From an uncultured Clostridia bacterium (GTDB taxonomy: Bacteria; Bacillota; Clostridia; Christensenellales; UBA1242), in assembly GCA_934746515.1 (NCBI GenBank), contig CAKVFH010000002.1, positions 1 through 64,000 of the forward strand: a stretch of 64,000 nt of DNA. The letters run 5' to 3'. Every line of letters starts with the position of its first letter. Within the stretch, counting starts at the first letter, position 1. Of the stretch, positions 1 to 7,949 are shown piece after piece. The notes under the pieces are model-generated. The model was not told the origin of the DNA. It ran no database searches and saw only the letters and a list, made by a program, of their open reading frames with translations. A program made the position numbers and the translations under genes.

Positions 1-24
1 GTTCAAGTCCTGTCATCAGCACCA
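1..24 (+). tRNA. tRNA 3' end (partial, cut by window edge)
   Basis: The first 24 bases look like the end of a tRNA: T-loop TTCAAGT at 2-8, the 3' side of a T-stem (CCTGT, 9-13), the 3' acceptor strand CATCAGC (14-20), discriminator A and an encoded CCA (22-24). The 5' acceptor strand would read GCTGATG. The anticodon lies outside the window. The acceptor and T-arm resemble Bacillota tRNA-Thr, but this is only a guess. A rho-independent terminator follows at once. Confidence 0.85.
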
Positions 25-28
25 AAAA

Positions 29-58
29 ATGCTCCGTTTATATGCGGAGTATTTTTTT
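29..58 (+). terminator. Rho-independent terminator after tRNA
   Basis: An 8-bp stem (ATGCTCCG at 29-36 with CGGAGTAT at 45-52, one G-T pair) with an 8-nt loop is followed by a run of T. It ends the tRNA transcript. Confidence 0.85.
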
Positions 59-73
59 GATGTAAAGGACTTG

Positions 74-102
74 AAAAAAAAGAATGCCAATATAGACATT
101 CT
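74..102 (-). terminator. Terminator of the zinc-ribbon gene
   Basis: On the minus strand, AGAATG (97-102) pairs with CATTCT (81-86) and is followed by eight T. It lies just after the stop codon at 110. Confidence 0.65.
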
Positions 103-109
103 CCTTTAT

Positions 110-427
110 TTAATCATTATCAATAAACATCAATATACCAGCAATGATATTTACAAACAATAAAGTACAAATCTTAAAACTGGTTCCAACAGGTTCATTA
201 TTTCTTATACTTTCACTATATTTGCTTACCATTGGGATACACCACAAAAGTGGAATAATCCAAAGTCCCATAACTATGGTTGATAAAATCATAAAAAACT
301 TTATAGCACCTTTTAGTCCGGATGGCTTTACATTTTGGTTAAGTTTTTTGTTATCAACCAAACAACCACACTTTGGACACACCACAGCATCATCATTTAT
401 CTCTGAACCACATTTTGAACAAAACAT
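110..427 (-). CDS. Zinc-ribbon membrane protein
   Basis: A 105-residue protein that begins with a zinc-ribbon (CxxC at residues 3-6 and CPKC near 17-20), the short N-terminal ribbon common on small Bacillota membrane proteins. Two hydrophobic segments follow (about 40-68 and 85-100). A strong ribosome site (AAAGGAGAG) precedes the ATG. It diverges from an XRE regulator at 521, and a consensus promoter reads toward it with an inverted repeat exactly filling the spacer, so repression by the neighbour is likely. The molecular role is unknown. The domain reading is from sequence; regulation is inferred. Confidence 0.8.
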   Translation of the reverse strand: MFCSKCGSEINDDAVVCPKCGCLVDNKKLNQNVKPSGLKGAIKFFMILSTIVMGLWIIPLLWCIPMVSKYSESIRNNEPVGTSFKICTLLFVNIIAGILMFIDND

Positions 428-458
428 ACATCTCTCTCCTTTTCATTTATTATGCATT

Positions 459-487
459 ATTGTATACGAGTATTTCTCGTAAGTCAA
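459..487 (-). promoter_or_regulatory. Sigma-A promoter for the zinc-ribbon gene
   Basis: On the minus strand TTGACT (482-487) and TACAAT (459-464) are separated by exactly 17 bp. The spacer is itself a 17-bp inverted repeat. Confidence 0.75.
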
Positions 488-509
488 TTATTTAACGAAA
501 ATTATTCGT
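465..509. promoter_or_regulatory. Two related operator-like inverted repeats
   Basis: Site 1 is TACGAG-N5-CTCGTA (465-481). Site 2 is ACGAA-N5-TTCGT (495-509). They share the form ACGAR-N5-YTCGT and their centres are 29 bp apart. Site 1 fills the spacer of the leftward promoter; site 2 abuts the -10 box of the rightward one. The adjacent XRE protein is the obvious candidate ligand (inference). Confidence 0.65.
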
Positions 510-514
510 ATAAT
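509..514 (+). promoter_or_regulatory. -10 box of XRE gene, apparently leaderless
   Basis: A perfect TATAAT ends six bases before the ATG at 521, so transcription should begin at or next to the start codon. No clear -35 hexamer or Shine-Dalgarno sequence is present. Confidence 0.6.
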
Positions 515-520
515 AAAAAT

Positions 521-721
521 ATGAGTATTGGAGAAATTATTAAGAGTTTAAGGATTGAAAGCAAAATGACGCAAACAGAACTTGCATCATTGCTTTTCAC
601 AAGCCAAGACACGGTTTCTCTTTGGGAGCGAGATAAAAGCCTGCCCGATGTTAAATCCGTAATAAAAATGGCTTCAATTTTTAAAGTGACAACCGACTAC
701 ATCCTTGGAGTTGAAAAATAA
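521..721 (+). CDS. XRE-family transcriptional regulator (short)
   Basis: A 66-residue, single-domain helix-turn-helix protein of the Cro/C1 (XRE) family. The recognition segment runs through MTQTELASLLFTSQDTVSLWERDKS, followed by the usual PDVKSVIKMASIF...TDYILG tail. The frame is open further upstream, but the ATG at 521 starts exactly at the conserved domain and sits six bases after TATAAT, so I chose it. It probably represses itself and the divergent zinc-ribbon gene through the paired inverted repeats between them (inferred from position only). Confidence 0.85.
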   Translation: MSIGEIIKSLRIESKMTQTELASLLFTSQDTVSLWERDKSLPDVKSVIKMASIFKVTTDYILGVEK

Positions 722-757
722 AAAGCATTGCATAAAATTGCAGTGCTTTTGTTTTTA
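721..757 (+). terminator. Terminator of the XRE gene
   Basis: A 12-bp stem with one G-T pair (AAAAGCATTGCA against TGCAGTGCTTTT) and a T-rich tail directly follow the stop codon. The remaining sequence to 936 shows nothing recognisable. Confidence 0.8.
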
Positions 758-936
758 AAATTACATATTTAATTTATCATAAGCCGGTTAAGTCGATTTT
801 TGTTACCTAACATTCACATTTTGACAGTAAAAAAAATAGGTATCAAAAAATTTTATTTCTAACCTTTTATAAAATTTAATCACATTAAATCACGACTAGA
901 ACTATCAAAAAGTAAAGCCAACTTACACATTTTTAA

Positions 937-1557
937 TTACCCCAATTGTCCAGACAATATTAGTTTTTGTTTTGGTGGAAATGACTTGTCGAATTCTTCA
1001 ACCGCTTCATCAGTCACCATATAAATGGCAGGCGTTGCATACTCGCCCTTTATGTTTTTTAGATAGCCAAGTTTTAATTCTTTACACAAAAAGAATGAAT
1101 CATCCATTCCTTCTGGAAGATCATGATAGCGTATGCCAAAATTTCTTGCAAATTGAAACCCGCTTTTTCCATAAAAATCAATATTACCTTCAAAACAAAC
1201 TGCACCAAATCCAAGTTCAGTCGCCTTTTTAAGTGAATGATCAAGCAGAATTTTACCATAACCTTTTCTTTTATATTCTGGCGCAATGCAAATTGGACCC
1301 ATTGTCAAAATTGGATAATTCTCTCCAGAATCAGTTTTGATTGAAGTTTTATAAAAAACATTTTGCCCAATAATTTTACCATCAAGCTTTAAAACAAAAT
1401 CTAGTTCTTTTACAAAATTTTTATCATCTCTCATCAAGTGCAAAACCAAATGTTCAGAGCAACCAGGTTTGTAAACATTCCAAAATGATTCACGCACAAG
1501 ATTTTCAACTTCTCTTTGCTCTTCTTGCTTTTCATTTTCGATAATTAAATTTTCCAT
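937..1557 (-). CDS. GNAT-family N-acetyltransferase
   Basis: A GCN5-related acetyltransferase. The acetyl-CoA loop is visible (PEYKRKGYGKILLDHSL), preceded by the strand ILTMGPICI and followed by FGAVCFEGNIDFYGKSGFQFA. The acceptor substrate is unknown. The frame is open up to 1650, but a TATAAT at 1576-1581 excludes the longer start. Two starts remain: ATG 1557 (206 residues, with GGAG six bases upstream), used here, or ATG 1569, exactly six bases after the -10 box as in other apparently leaderless genes of this window. Confidence 0.85.
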   Translation of the reverse strand: MENLIIENEKQEEQREVENLVRESFWNVYKPGCSEHLVLHLMRDDKNFVKELDFVLKLDGKIIGQNVFYKTSIKTDSGENYPILTMGPICIAPEYKRKGYGKILLDHSLKKATELGFGAVCFEGNIDFYGKSGFQFARNFGIRYHDLPEGMDDSFFLCKELKLGYLKNIKGEYATPAIYMVTDEAVEEFDKSFPPKQKLILSGQLG

Positions 1558-1575
1558 TTTAGTCTCCATAAAAAG

Positions 1576-1581
1576 ATTATA
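1576..1581 (-). promoter_or_regulatory. -10 box of the GNAT gene
   Basis: TATAAT on the minus strand, ending six bases before an in-frame ATG at 1569. The -35 region is not clear. Confidence 0.45.
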
Positions 1582-1641
1582 CCAACATAATAAACAATTA
1601 TTAAAAATAAGCAATAAAATTAAATGTAATTTAAAATAGAA

Positions 1642-1670
1642 TTGCAACAAAGAAAAGATTGTGATAAAAT
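1642..1670 (+). promoter_or_regulatory. Sigma-A promoter of the lipoprotein gene
   Basis: TTGCAA (1642-1647), a 17-bp spacer, then TAAAAT (1665-1670), followed by an AGAAGAAG ribosome site and the ATG at 1695. Confidence 0.6.
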
Positions 1671-1694
1671 TATAAAAAACAAAAGAAGAAGACC

Positions 1695-2252
1695 ATGAAA
1701 AATTTTAAAGCAATAATTTTGATAATCATTTCAATTATTTTAACTCCCCTTGCATCTGCTTGCTCAAAAAATGACAGTGGCATTGATGATTCTTATGGTG
1801 ATTTTGTTGGTGTTGCTTTTTATCAAAAGACCAGCGACAATCATTACGAGCGATATAGAAAATCACCAGCCCAAGCAAACAATTTAATTGTCACCAAAGA
1901 CAACAAAATTTCATACACAGAAAAAACTGAATCATTATTTTATATTTATAGTACAGATAAAATTACATCAAGCACAAACTCTGAAAATTTAATAACAAAT
2001 ACAATAAGTGAAAACTTTAAAATAGAAAGTCAAAAAATTTATTTCAACCTTGAAAGAATTAGTGAAAATACAAACATCTTAATTTATTACATTTACAAAA
2101 CATCTGATTCAACATACATGCTTTTGTTTCAAAAAGAAGTATCTGGAATTGAAAATGAAGAAACAACAATTGAACTTACAATTAAATCTGATGAGTTTAA
2201 TCAAGTTGTTTTAACTTTAAGCACCAATTTAGCAAGCAGAGAAAAATACTAG
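1695..2252 (+). CDS. Putative lipoprotein of unknown function
   Basis: A 185-residue protein with a lipoprotein signal: basic start, hydrophobic core and lipobox-like PLASAC with the candidate lipidated cysteine at about residue 23. The mature part is rich in Ser, Thr, Asn and Lys, has no other cysteine, and ends with alternating strand-like segments; I recognise no family. It should be anchored to the outer face of the membrane after processing by LspA (encoded at 44398). It is monocistronic with its own promoter and a shared terminator. Confidence 0.8.
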   Translation: MKNFKAIILIIISIILTPLASACSKNDSGIDDSYGDFVGVAFYQKTSDNHYERYRKSPAQANNLIVTKDNKISYTEKTESLFYIYSTDKITSSTNSENLITNTISENFKIESQKIYFNLERISENTNILIYYIYKTSDSTYMLLFQKEVSGIENEETTIELTIKSDEFNQVVLTLSTNLASREKY

Positions 2253-2276
2253 GTTATTGCCTAGTATTTTTATTTT
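2242..2276. terminator. Bidirectional terminator
   Basis: An 11-bp stem (AAAATACTAGG with CCTAGTATTTT, loop 2254-2259) is flanked by A-rich and T-rich runs. It overlaps the stop codons of the convergent genes at 1695 and 2270 and serves both. Confidence 0.85.
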
Positions 2277-3544
2277 TCACCATTCACAAAAACAGAATCA
2301 ATTGAGCCTGCGGAAGTAAAATTTTCGCTAAAAAAATCTGAATTTAAAATCATAAATGAAGCTTGTTTTTGTGTTTCAATCGACCCTTTTGTTTCTTGAT
2401 CAAAACAAACATAAGAAGGATTTATAAAAATCAATTTCTGCAATAATTTTAAATATTTTAACCTAAAATCATTATTTTTCAGCATTTTTGAATATAATTT
2501 GCGCTTTTTATTTTTCAAATCAATTATAGCCGAATCTAAATTTTGAATATCATAAGACCTGTTTATGCAGAAAAATCTAATATCACTTTTAATTAAATCT
2601 TTGTAGTTATGAAAATATTTTTGCCTAAAAATTCCAATATATTTTTTAATATATGAGTTCGTTCTCAAGTCATAGTTTTCAAACAAAAGTGTAACATCAA
2701 AATGTTTTAATTTTGAATAAATATTTTTTCTAACAATACTTGCACCAAAAAATATTGGTCTAAAAAATGATGTAACTTTATCTTTATTTTCAATCTCTTC
2801 AAAAACAGTCAAAACTTCTTCAATCGCCTTGTCACCATTCACATCAAACAAAACTTGTTTCTTTTCATCAAGCGCTGTTTTTATCAAAAAGTTTAATTGC
2901 TCACCATAAAATTCACTTGATCCATAATGTGATTTCGTTCCAGTATATGATTTTTTTAACCATGCTTTGAGCTCATGAACCTTGCCGTCAATCCTTAAAT
3001 AATACCCGCCAAGTCTGAAATGATTTCTATATTTTCGATATGTAACACAATTGTCATCCATAACTTGTTTAGAATGAACCAAATCAACATACGCCAAAAC
3101 ATCAATTTTTAAAAGTTTATCTTCAGACATTTTTTTCCAAAAAGCAAATTCTCTTTTATCAATTTTTGTTTCAATTATGGTTGTTATACCATTTCTAACA
3201 TACTCTTTTTCAAGCTCAAGATATTCATTTTTGTAAATTTCAAAATCTTGAAAATTATCATAATTTTCACCAATTTCGCTTGAATTTTGGAATTTTTTAT
3301 CATGATTTGCGTTTTTTATTTTATTATCAATTTTATCAAAAACATTAGCATTAAAATCAAAAAGCGTCGGATAAACAAACTTACCATTCAAGTCATTTGT
3401 TTTGGTATCTTTATTTTTTAATTCCAAAACTTCATCATTTCCACCAACAAAAACAACACTGCCATCGTTAACAAGCATTGCTTCACACATTTCATTATTT
3501 TCATTGTTAGTCACAATATTTCCGTTATAAAAAATCTCTTGCAT
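2270..3544 (-). CDS. Amidohydrolase-fold protein lacking metal ligands
   Basis: This 424-residue protein has the layout of the YtcJ-like amidohydrolase_3 family: N-terminal beta-sandwich strands (FYNGNIVTNN, AMLVNDGSVVFVGG), then GKFVYPTLFD where the first metal motif belongs, the RLGG...IDGKVHELKAWL segment, and VLFDVNGDKAIEEVL where the family has HAxGD. The metal ligands are gone: HxH is NAN (65-67), HAxGD is DVNGD, and the RIEH site near 262 reads RPIFFG. It is probably a non-catalytic relative. The ribosome site is GGTGGAG. It is co-transcribed with the phosphatase gene nine bases upstream. No frameshift is evident. Confidence 0.7.
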   Translation of the reverse strand: MQEIFYNGNIVTNNENNEMCEAMLVNDGSVVFVGGNDEVLELKNKDTKTNDLNGKFVYPTLFDFNANVFDKIDNKIKNANHDKKFQNSSEIGENYDNFQDFEIYKNEYLELEKEYVRNGITTIIETKIDKREFAFWKKMSEDKLLKIDVLAYVDLVHSKQVMDDNCVTYRKYRNHFRLGGYYLRIDGKVHELKAWLKKSYTGTKSHYGSSEFYGEQLNFLIKTALDEKKQVLFDVNGDKAIEEVLTVFEEIENKDKVTSFFRPIFFGASIVRKNIYSKLKHFDVTLLFENYDLRTNSYIKKYIGIFRQKYFHNYKDLIKSDIRFFCINRSYDIQNLDSAIIDLKNKKRKLYSKMLKNNDFRLKYLKLLQKLIFINPSYVCFDQETKGSIETQKQASFMILNSDFFSENFTSAGSIDSVFVNGEK

Positions 3545-3553
3545 GACTCCACC

Positions 3554-4060
3554 TTATTTAATTTCAAAATATACTCTTGAACAATTAGCCAGTCTGTAGT
3601 AATTTATTTCATCATCTGCGCAATGATTAAAATATTCTTCAATTGCATAAAATGTGCAACTGTGCGCAACCAAAATTACATTCTCGTTTTTATCTTTATG
3701 ACTGGCAATAAATTTGTCAAAAATTTCAAAATTTCTCTTCAAAAAATCTGCACACCCTTCTGGATTTTTATGCGAAAATGATTTATTCAAATAATTGTCA
3801 TACCATAGTTGTTCATCTGCATTTTCAGGATCATGACCCAAAAGTTCCCTATCCTTTAACTTATCCAAATATTCAATATCAAGTCCCAGTTTCTTTTTAT
3901 AATACTCTGCAGTTTCTTTGCATCTATTTGTTGTTGAGCAATAAATTTTAGAGAACTGATAATCTTCATTTTGCTGAATCATAAGTTCACATTGTTTTTT
4001 GCCCAGTTCAGTAAGCTCATCATTTTTTGCTTCACCATGTCTAACAAACATTATAATCAT
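3554..4060 (-). CDS. Histidine phosphatase superfamily protein
   Basis: A 168-residue phosphoglycerate-mutase-like phosphatase. The phosphohistidine motif RHGE lies at the N-terminus (MFVRHGEAKNDELTELG), the second arginine region is STTNRCKETA, and the second catalytic histidine is in ILVAHSCTFYAIEEYF. The upstream frame is open to 4117, but the ATG at 4060 places the first strand correctly and has AGGTG about six bases ahead. It forms a two-gene operon with the pseudo-amidohydrolase. The substrate is unknown. Confidence 0.85.
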   Translation of the reverse strand: MIIMFVRHGEAKNDELTELGKKQCELMIQQNEDYQFSKIYCSTTNRCKETAEYYKKKLGLDIEYLDKLKDRELLGHDPENADEQLWYDNYLNKSFSHKNPEGCADFLKRNFEIFDKFIASHKDKNENVILVAHSCTFYAIEEYFNHCADDEINYYRLANCSRVYFEIK

Positions 4061-4175
4061 AATATCACCTGATTTTATTTTAATAGTATTTTTATTTATT
4101 GTCAAACCATACATCAATTTTAAACTTAATACATATTTTATTTAGTTTTTCGCAAACTAACATTAGGGTGAATTT

Positions 4176-5309
4176 ATGATAAATTATTTTAGATCGTGGT
4201 CTCCATTCAAAAAGAGATACATACCAATTATTATTTCCGTTTCGGTACTTTATTTAATATCAATTATTTTAATTTTTACAATGCCAGCAATCTCCCACGA
4301 TATGCTAACAAACAAAAACAAAACATCAAAAAGTGGTTGGCCTATTAGACTTTCAGCACCTTATATAGACATGTCTTCATGGGTCGACACAGCAAATGCT
4401 TACTCAATCAACGGCGCACCAAACCTAGCAAAACTCTATGATGATTCTGGATTTGCTTATTACAATCTTGGCTTTATTCAACCAGATTCAACAAAACCAC
4501 TTGAAGATGATGGAACAATTCGTTGGGGCTGGGGCGGATATTATTCGTTAAGTAAAAATGGAACAGACACATATCAATATCAAGGAATCGTCACTTCCCT
4601 TCAAAACTTAAGAAAGAAAGGTGGCGACTACGCAATTTCCATAGGCGGACAACTTGGTGATGCTCCATGGGTTGTAACACAAAACCAAAATGCACTTGAA
4701 AAATTCTATATCGATGTAATTGACACTTACGATTTAAAACGCATGGATTTAGATATTGAAGAATCAAACCAAGACTATGGTCAAAACATTGCAAATGCAA
4801 AAGCAATCAAGGCTGTTCAAGATAAAACCAATATCGAAATCACTTTAACAATTCCAATTATGCCTAGCGGTTGGGAAACAAAACAAATCAATATTATCAA
4901 GGCATATCTTGAAAACGGCGTAAGCGTGAAACTTATCAACTCAATGACGATGTGTTATGGAACTGGCGTAAACAGCGATGAAGACTATGGCACAGCATCA
5001 GTTCGAGCAATTAAAAATTCTGTTAAACAATTAAAAAATATTTATTCAAATCTTGGCATTTTGCTTTCTGACGATCAAGCATATTTAAAAACAGGTGCAA
5101 CTTTCTCAATTGGTTATGAAAGCAATCTCTATCCTGTTTTCACAACTTCAATGGCAGCAACTATCATTGAAGATGCGAAAAAACATAATTATGGTTTAGT
5201 TTCATTCTGGTCTATGGGCAGAGATGCTCAACTTGAAACAAACAAGGCAATTTCCGAAAAGTTTACATTTTCAAAAGAACTCAAAAAATATGAAAATATC
5301 TACGAATAA
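4176..5309 (+). CDS. Membrane-anchored GH18-like glycosidase
   Basis: A 377-residue protein with an N-terminal signal-anchor (about residues 15-36) and an extracytoplasmic GH18 (chitinase-like) barrel. Strand 3 carries the SIGG motif (YAISIGGQLGD) and strand 4 ends in RMDLDIEES, fitting the DxDxE catalytic motif with Glu as acid. The MTMCYG and LVSFWSMGRD segments match later barrel strands. Substrates could be chitin or peptidoglycan-type glycans; spore-forming bacteria often use GH18 enzymes on cortex, but nothing here proves that. The ribosome site is AGGGTGA. A weak sigma-E-like sequence (ACATATT near 4131) lies upstream. Confidence 0.8.
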   Translation: MINYFRSWSPFKKRYIPIIISVSVLYLISIILIFTMPAISHDMLTNKNKTSKSGWPIRLSAPYIDMSSWVDTANAYSINGAPNLAKLYDDSGFAYYNLGFIQPDSTKPLEDDGTIRWGWGGYYSLSKNGTDTYQYQGIVTSLQNLRKKGGDYAISIGGQLGDAPWVVTQNQNALEKFYIDVIDTYDLKRMDLDIEESNQDYGQNIANAKAIKAVQDKTNIEITLTIPIMPSGWETKQINIIKAYLENGVSVKLINSMTMCYGTGVNSDEDYGTASVRAIKNSVKQLKNIYSNLGILLSDDQAYLKTGATFSIGYESNLYPVFTTSMAATIIEDAKKHNYGLVSFWSMGRDAQLETNKAISEKFTFSKELKKYENIYE

Positions 5310-5318
5310 AGATTTTGC

Positions 5319-5347
5319 TTGACAACAGCAAAAAAAACAAACATAAT
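5319..5347 (+). promoter_or_regulatory. Sigma-A promoter of the GT8 gene
   Basis: TTGACA (5319-5324), a 17-bp spacer, and CATAAT (5342-5347), 21 bases before the ATG. The glycosyltransferase therefore has its own promoter behind the GH18 gene. Confidence 0.7.
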
Positions 5348-5368
5348 TAAAACACAAAGGAGAAACTT

Positions 5369-6190
5369 ATGATAAATTTACTATACTGCGGAAATGATAA
5401 AGTTTTTGATGGTTTGATGATTTCACTTTTATCAGCATCTAAACACACTTCCGATGCAATTAGAACATATATTTTAACAATGGATTTAAGCGATGTTGAT
5501 GAAAAATATCAACCTATCACAGAAAAACATAGAAAGTTTTTGGAAGATATGGTCAAGGAACAAAACAGCGAAAGCACAGTTACTTTGATTGATATCACAG
5601 ATATTTACAAATCAAGCATGCTTAATTCTAAAAATTTGAAAAATCATTTCACACCTTATGCGCAACTTCGTCTTTTTGCTGACATGATTCCTGAAATTCC
5701 ATACAAAATCATTTATCTTGACACAGACACAATTTGTAATGGTGATTTGAAAGAACTTTTCAAAATTGATATTACAGACTATGAGCTTGCTTGTGTTGAC
5801 GACCTTTACAACTGGCTCAATCCATATAGATGGAAAGTTAAACACTATTTCAATTCAGGCGTGCTTTTATTGAACATGAAAGCAATCAGAAAAACAAAAC
5901 TTTTCAAAAAATCAAGAGAAATGGTTGCCACAAAAAAGATGTTCTCGCCTGATCAAGATGCATTGAACTTTTTGGTTGAAAAGAAGCTTGTGCTTCCAAA
6001 CAAATTTAACGCTAAAGACAAATACTATAAAGAAATCGTTGTTCACCACTTCTGCAATGTTAGAAAAAAACATCATTTCTTCTTCAGAGTTAAACCATGG
6101 ATGGTTGACTTGGTAAAAGAAAAAATGGATGCATACAATGATCTACTTGACGAATTTGTTGAAAGAAAAAAGAAATTTGAAGAACAATAA
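5369..6190 (+). CDS. Glycosyltransferase family 8 protein
   Basis: A 273-residue GT8 enzyme (retaining, nucleotide-sugar dependent, GT-A fold). Visible motifs are the N-terminal strand INLLYCGNDKVFDGLMISLLS, the DxD metal motif in IIYLDTDTICNGDL, the acceptor segment FNSGVLLLNM, SPDQDALNFL, and a late HH motif (IVVHHF). There is no membrane segment, and the C-terminus is Lys/Glu-rich. Relatives transfer glucose or galactose to cell-surface glycans. It has a strong ribosome site (AAAGGAG) and its own promoter and terminator. Confidence 0.9.
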   Translation: MINLLYCGNDKVFDGLMISLLSASKHTSDAIRTYILTMDLSDVDEKYQPITEKHRKFLEDMVKEQNSESTVTLIDITDIYKSSMLNSKNLKNHFTPYAQLRLFADMIPEIPYKIIYLDTDTICNGDLKELFKIDITDYELACVDDLYNWLNPYRWKVKHYFNSGVLLLNMKAIRKTKLFKKSREMVATKKMFSPDQDALNFLVEKKLVLPNKFNAKDKYYKEIVVHHFCNVRKKHHFFFRVKPWMVDLVKEKMDAYNDLLDEFVERKKKFEEQ

Positions 6191-6193
6191 CAA

Positions 6194-6227
6194 CAAAAAA
6201 GAACTGAAATTTTCAGTTCTTTTTTTA
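6194..6227 (+). terminator. Terminator of the GT8 gene
   Basis: GAACTGAAA pairs with TTTCAGTTC and is followed by a long T run. Confidence 0.85.
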
Positions 6228-6263
6228 TTGAAGATAATATTCGGGATTTGTGCAGAAAAAATA

Positions 6264-7742
6264 TTAAAGCAAAATACAGATAATTCCACCCTTTCTCTCA
6301 TTAACAATTTTTGTGAGAGTTTTACGCATTTTTGTTTGAACATCAACAGGAAGTCCAGCAATCTTTGAGTCGATAGATTCTTTAACAAGTTCATTCATTG
6401 GTTTGCCAAACATATTCTTGTTCCAAATTTCTTGTTTGTTTGATTCAAACTCATTCATCATGTATGTTACAAGTGAACCACCTTGTTCACCACTTCCAAC
6501 AGCTGGACAAATTTCAGACTCAACATCAACTTTAATAATGTGCAAGCTTGATGCTTTTGCTTTAAGTTTCAAACTTGAATTGCCACCTTTTGTAACAATC
6601 TCTGGTTCCATCAACTCAAGATCATCAATTGTTGGACTAACAACACCATAACCAGTCTCTTTAACATTTTGAAGTGCAAGCTTAATTTTATCATATTCTT
6701 TTTTAGCAGAAACAAGCTCTTTCAAATAAGCCATTAAGTGGAAATCATCTTGAATTTCAATGCCACAAGCAGAACTTAATGTTTTGTAATAAAGCTCACC
6801 ACTTACAGGAATGTCAAAAGTAATTGTCCCGTTTGAAAGATTCATATCACTTAACACTGGCGCTTTGAAATCATCATTTTCATCAAACATGTCAAACATT
6901 GATTGATATTCGCTAATTTTTGAGATATTTTGCGTTTTTTCTTTAATGTTATTCATGAGCTTAACAATAAGTTCATCAGTGTAAGGAAGTGCGCGAACCC
7001 ATTTTGGAAGATTGAATCTGATTTCACCAATTGGAAATTCCATTAAAACATTTCTAATAATTTCATTGATTTGTTCACCTGAAAGTTTTGCAATATCATA
7101 GTTTAGCACTGGTGAATTATATTTTTCTTGAAGACTTCTAGCAAGTTCTAAATTTTGTTCGCTTGTTGGATTTGTTGAGTTAAGCACAATAACAAATGGT
7201 TTATTTGCCGCCTTAAGTTCACTAACTATTCTCTCTTCTGCCTTAACATAAGATTCTCTTGGAATGTTTGTGATACTTCCATCTGTTGTCACCAAAACAG
7301 CGATTGTTGAATGTTCTGTGATAACCTTTTTAGTGCCAATTTCTGCAGCTTGTTCGAAAGGCATTTCTTCTTCACTCCATGGTGTTTTAACAAGTCTTGG
7401 CTCACCGTCATCCGTGAATCCACCCGCACCATCAATAGCATATCCAACACAGTCAATCAAGCGAACTCTCGCCTTTGCGCCTTCACCAAACTTTACTTCA
7501 ACCGCTTCGTTTGGAATAAATTTTGGTTGCATAGTCATGATAGTTTTGCCAGAACCTGATTGTGGCATTTCGTCAATTGTTCTGATTTTTTCATTTTCAT
7601 TTGTAATATTATCCAAAATACCAGATTGCATGAATTTTGTTATAAATGTTGATTTGCCGGTTCTAACTGGTCCAACCACACCTATATAAATATCACCATT
7701 GGTTCTTTTGGCAATGTCGTTATAAATTTCAAAATCTTTCAT
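6264..7742 (-). CDS. spoIVA: Stage IV sporulation protein A
   Basis: SpoIVA is the ATPase that polymerises on the outer forespore membrane and forms the base of the spore coat. From the ATG at 7742 the protein has 492 residues, the length of the B. subtilis protein. The P-loop GPVRTGKSTF lies at about 24-33, followed by DEMPQSGSGKTIMTMQPKFIP, LIDCVGYAIDGAGG and EHSTIAVLVTTDGS. The middle and C-terminal regions are also typical (KTGYGVVSP, IHIIKVDVESEICP), ending in GGIICILL. An AGGAGA site precedes the start, and a sigma-E-like promoter lies at the expected distance. Confidence 0.97.
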   Translation of the reverse strand: MKDFEIYNDIAKRTNGDIYIGVVGPVRTGKSTFITKFMQSGILDNITNENEKIRTIDEMPQSGSGKTIMTMQPKFIPNEAVEVKFGEGAKARVRLIDCVGYAIDGAGGFTDDGEPRLVKTPWSEEEMPFEQAAEIGTKKVITEHSTIAVLVTTDGSITNIPRESYVKAEERIVSELKAANKPFVIVLNSTNPTSEQNLELARSLQEKYNSPVLNYDIAKLSGEQINEIIRNVLMEFPIGEIRFNLPKWVRALPYTDELIVKLMNNIKEKTQNISKISEYQSMFDMFDENDDFKAPVLSDMNLSNGTITFDIPVSGELYYKTLSSACGIEIQDDFHLMAYLKELVSAKKEYDKIKLALQNVKETGYGVVSPTIDDLELMEPEIVTKGGNSSLKLKAKASSLHIIKVDVESEICPAVGSGEQGGSLVTYMMNEFESNKQEIWNKNMFGKPMNELVKESIDSKIAGLPVDVQTKMRKTLTKIVNERKGGIICILL

Positions 7743-7764
7743 ATAAATTCTTTCTCCTACCAAA

Positions 7765-7793
7765 TTTATATGAGCCTTATATCTCAAATATTC
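7765..7793 (-). promoter_or_regulatory. Sigma-E-type promoter of spoIVA
   Basis: On the minus strand GAATATT (7787-7793) matches the B. subtilis sigma-E -35 consensus KMATATT at all positions. After 14 bp, CATATAAA (7765-7772) matches six of eight positions of CATACAHT. This fits known mother-cell expression of spoIVA; sigE itself lies at 15846. Confidence 0.7.
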
Positions 7794-7887
7794 AAAAATT
7801 TTAAATATGTTTTTTATTTTTAGCTCAAAAATCAGCCATCTTTTTAATCATCTGTCTACACAAAAAAATTGAGTTTTTCGCTCGCAT

Positions 7888-7924
7888 AAAAAAATACTGA
7901 TTAAAAATAATCAGTACTTTTTAT
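7888..7924 (-). terminator. Terminator downstream of the plsY-SHOCT genes
   Basis: GTACTGATTA pairs with TAATCAGTAT across an A/T loop and is followed on the minus strand by seven T. It lies 26 bases after the stop at 7950. Confidence 0.75.
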
Positions 7925-7949
7925 CATTTTATTTTAAAGTTTAAAGCTT

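Noticed and set aside
144..482. Open frame on the plus strand over the zinc-ribbon gene
   Set aside because: It is the antisense shadow of the zinc-ribbon gene, which has a domain, ribosome site and promoter; the plus frame has none.
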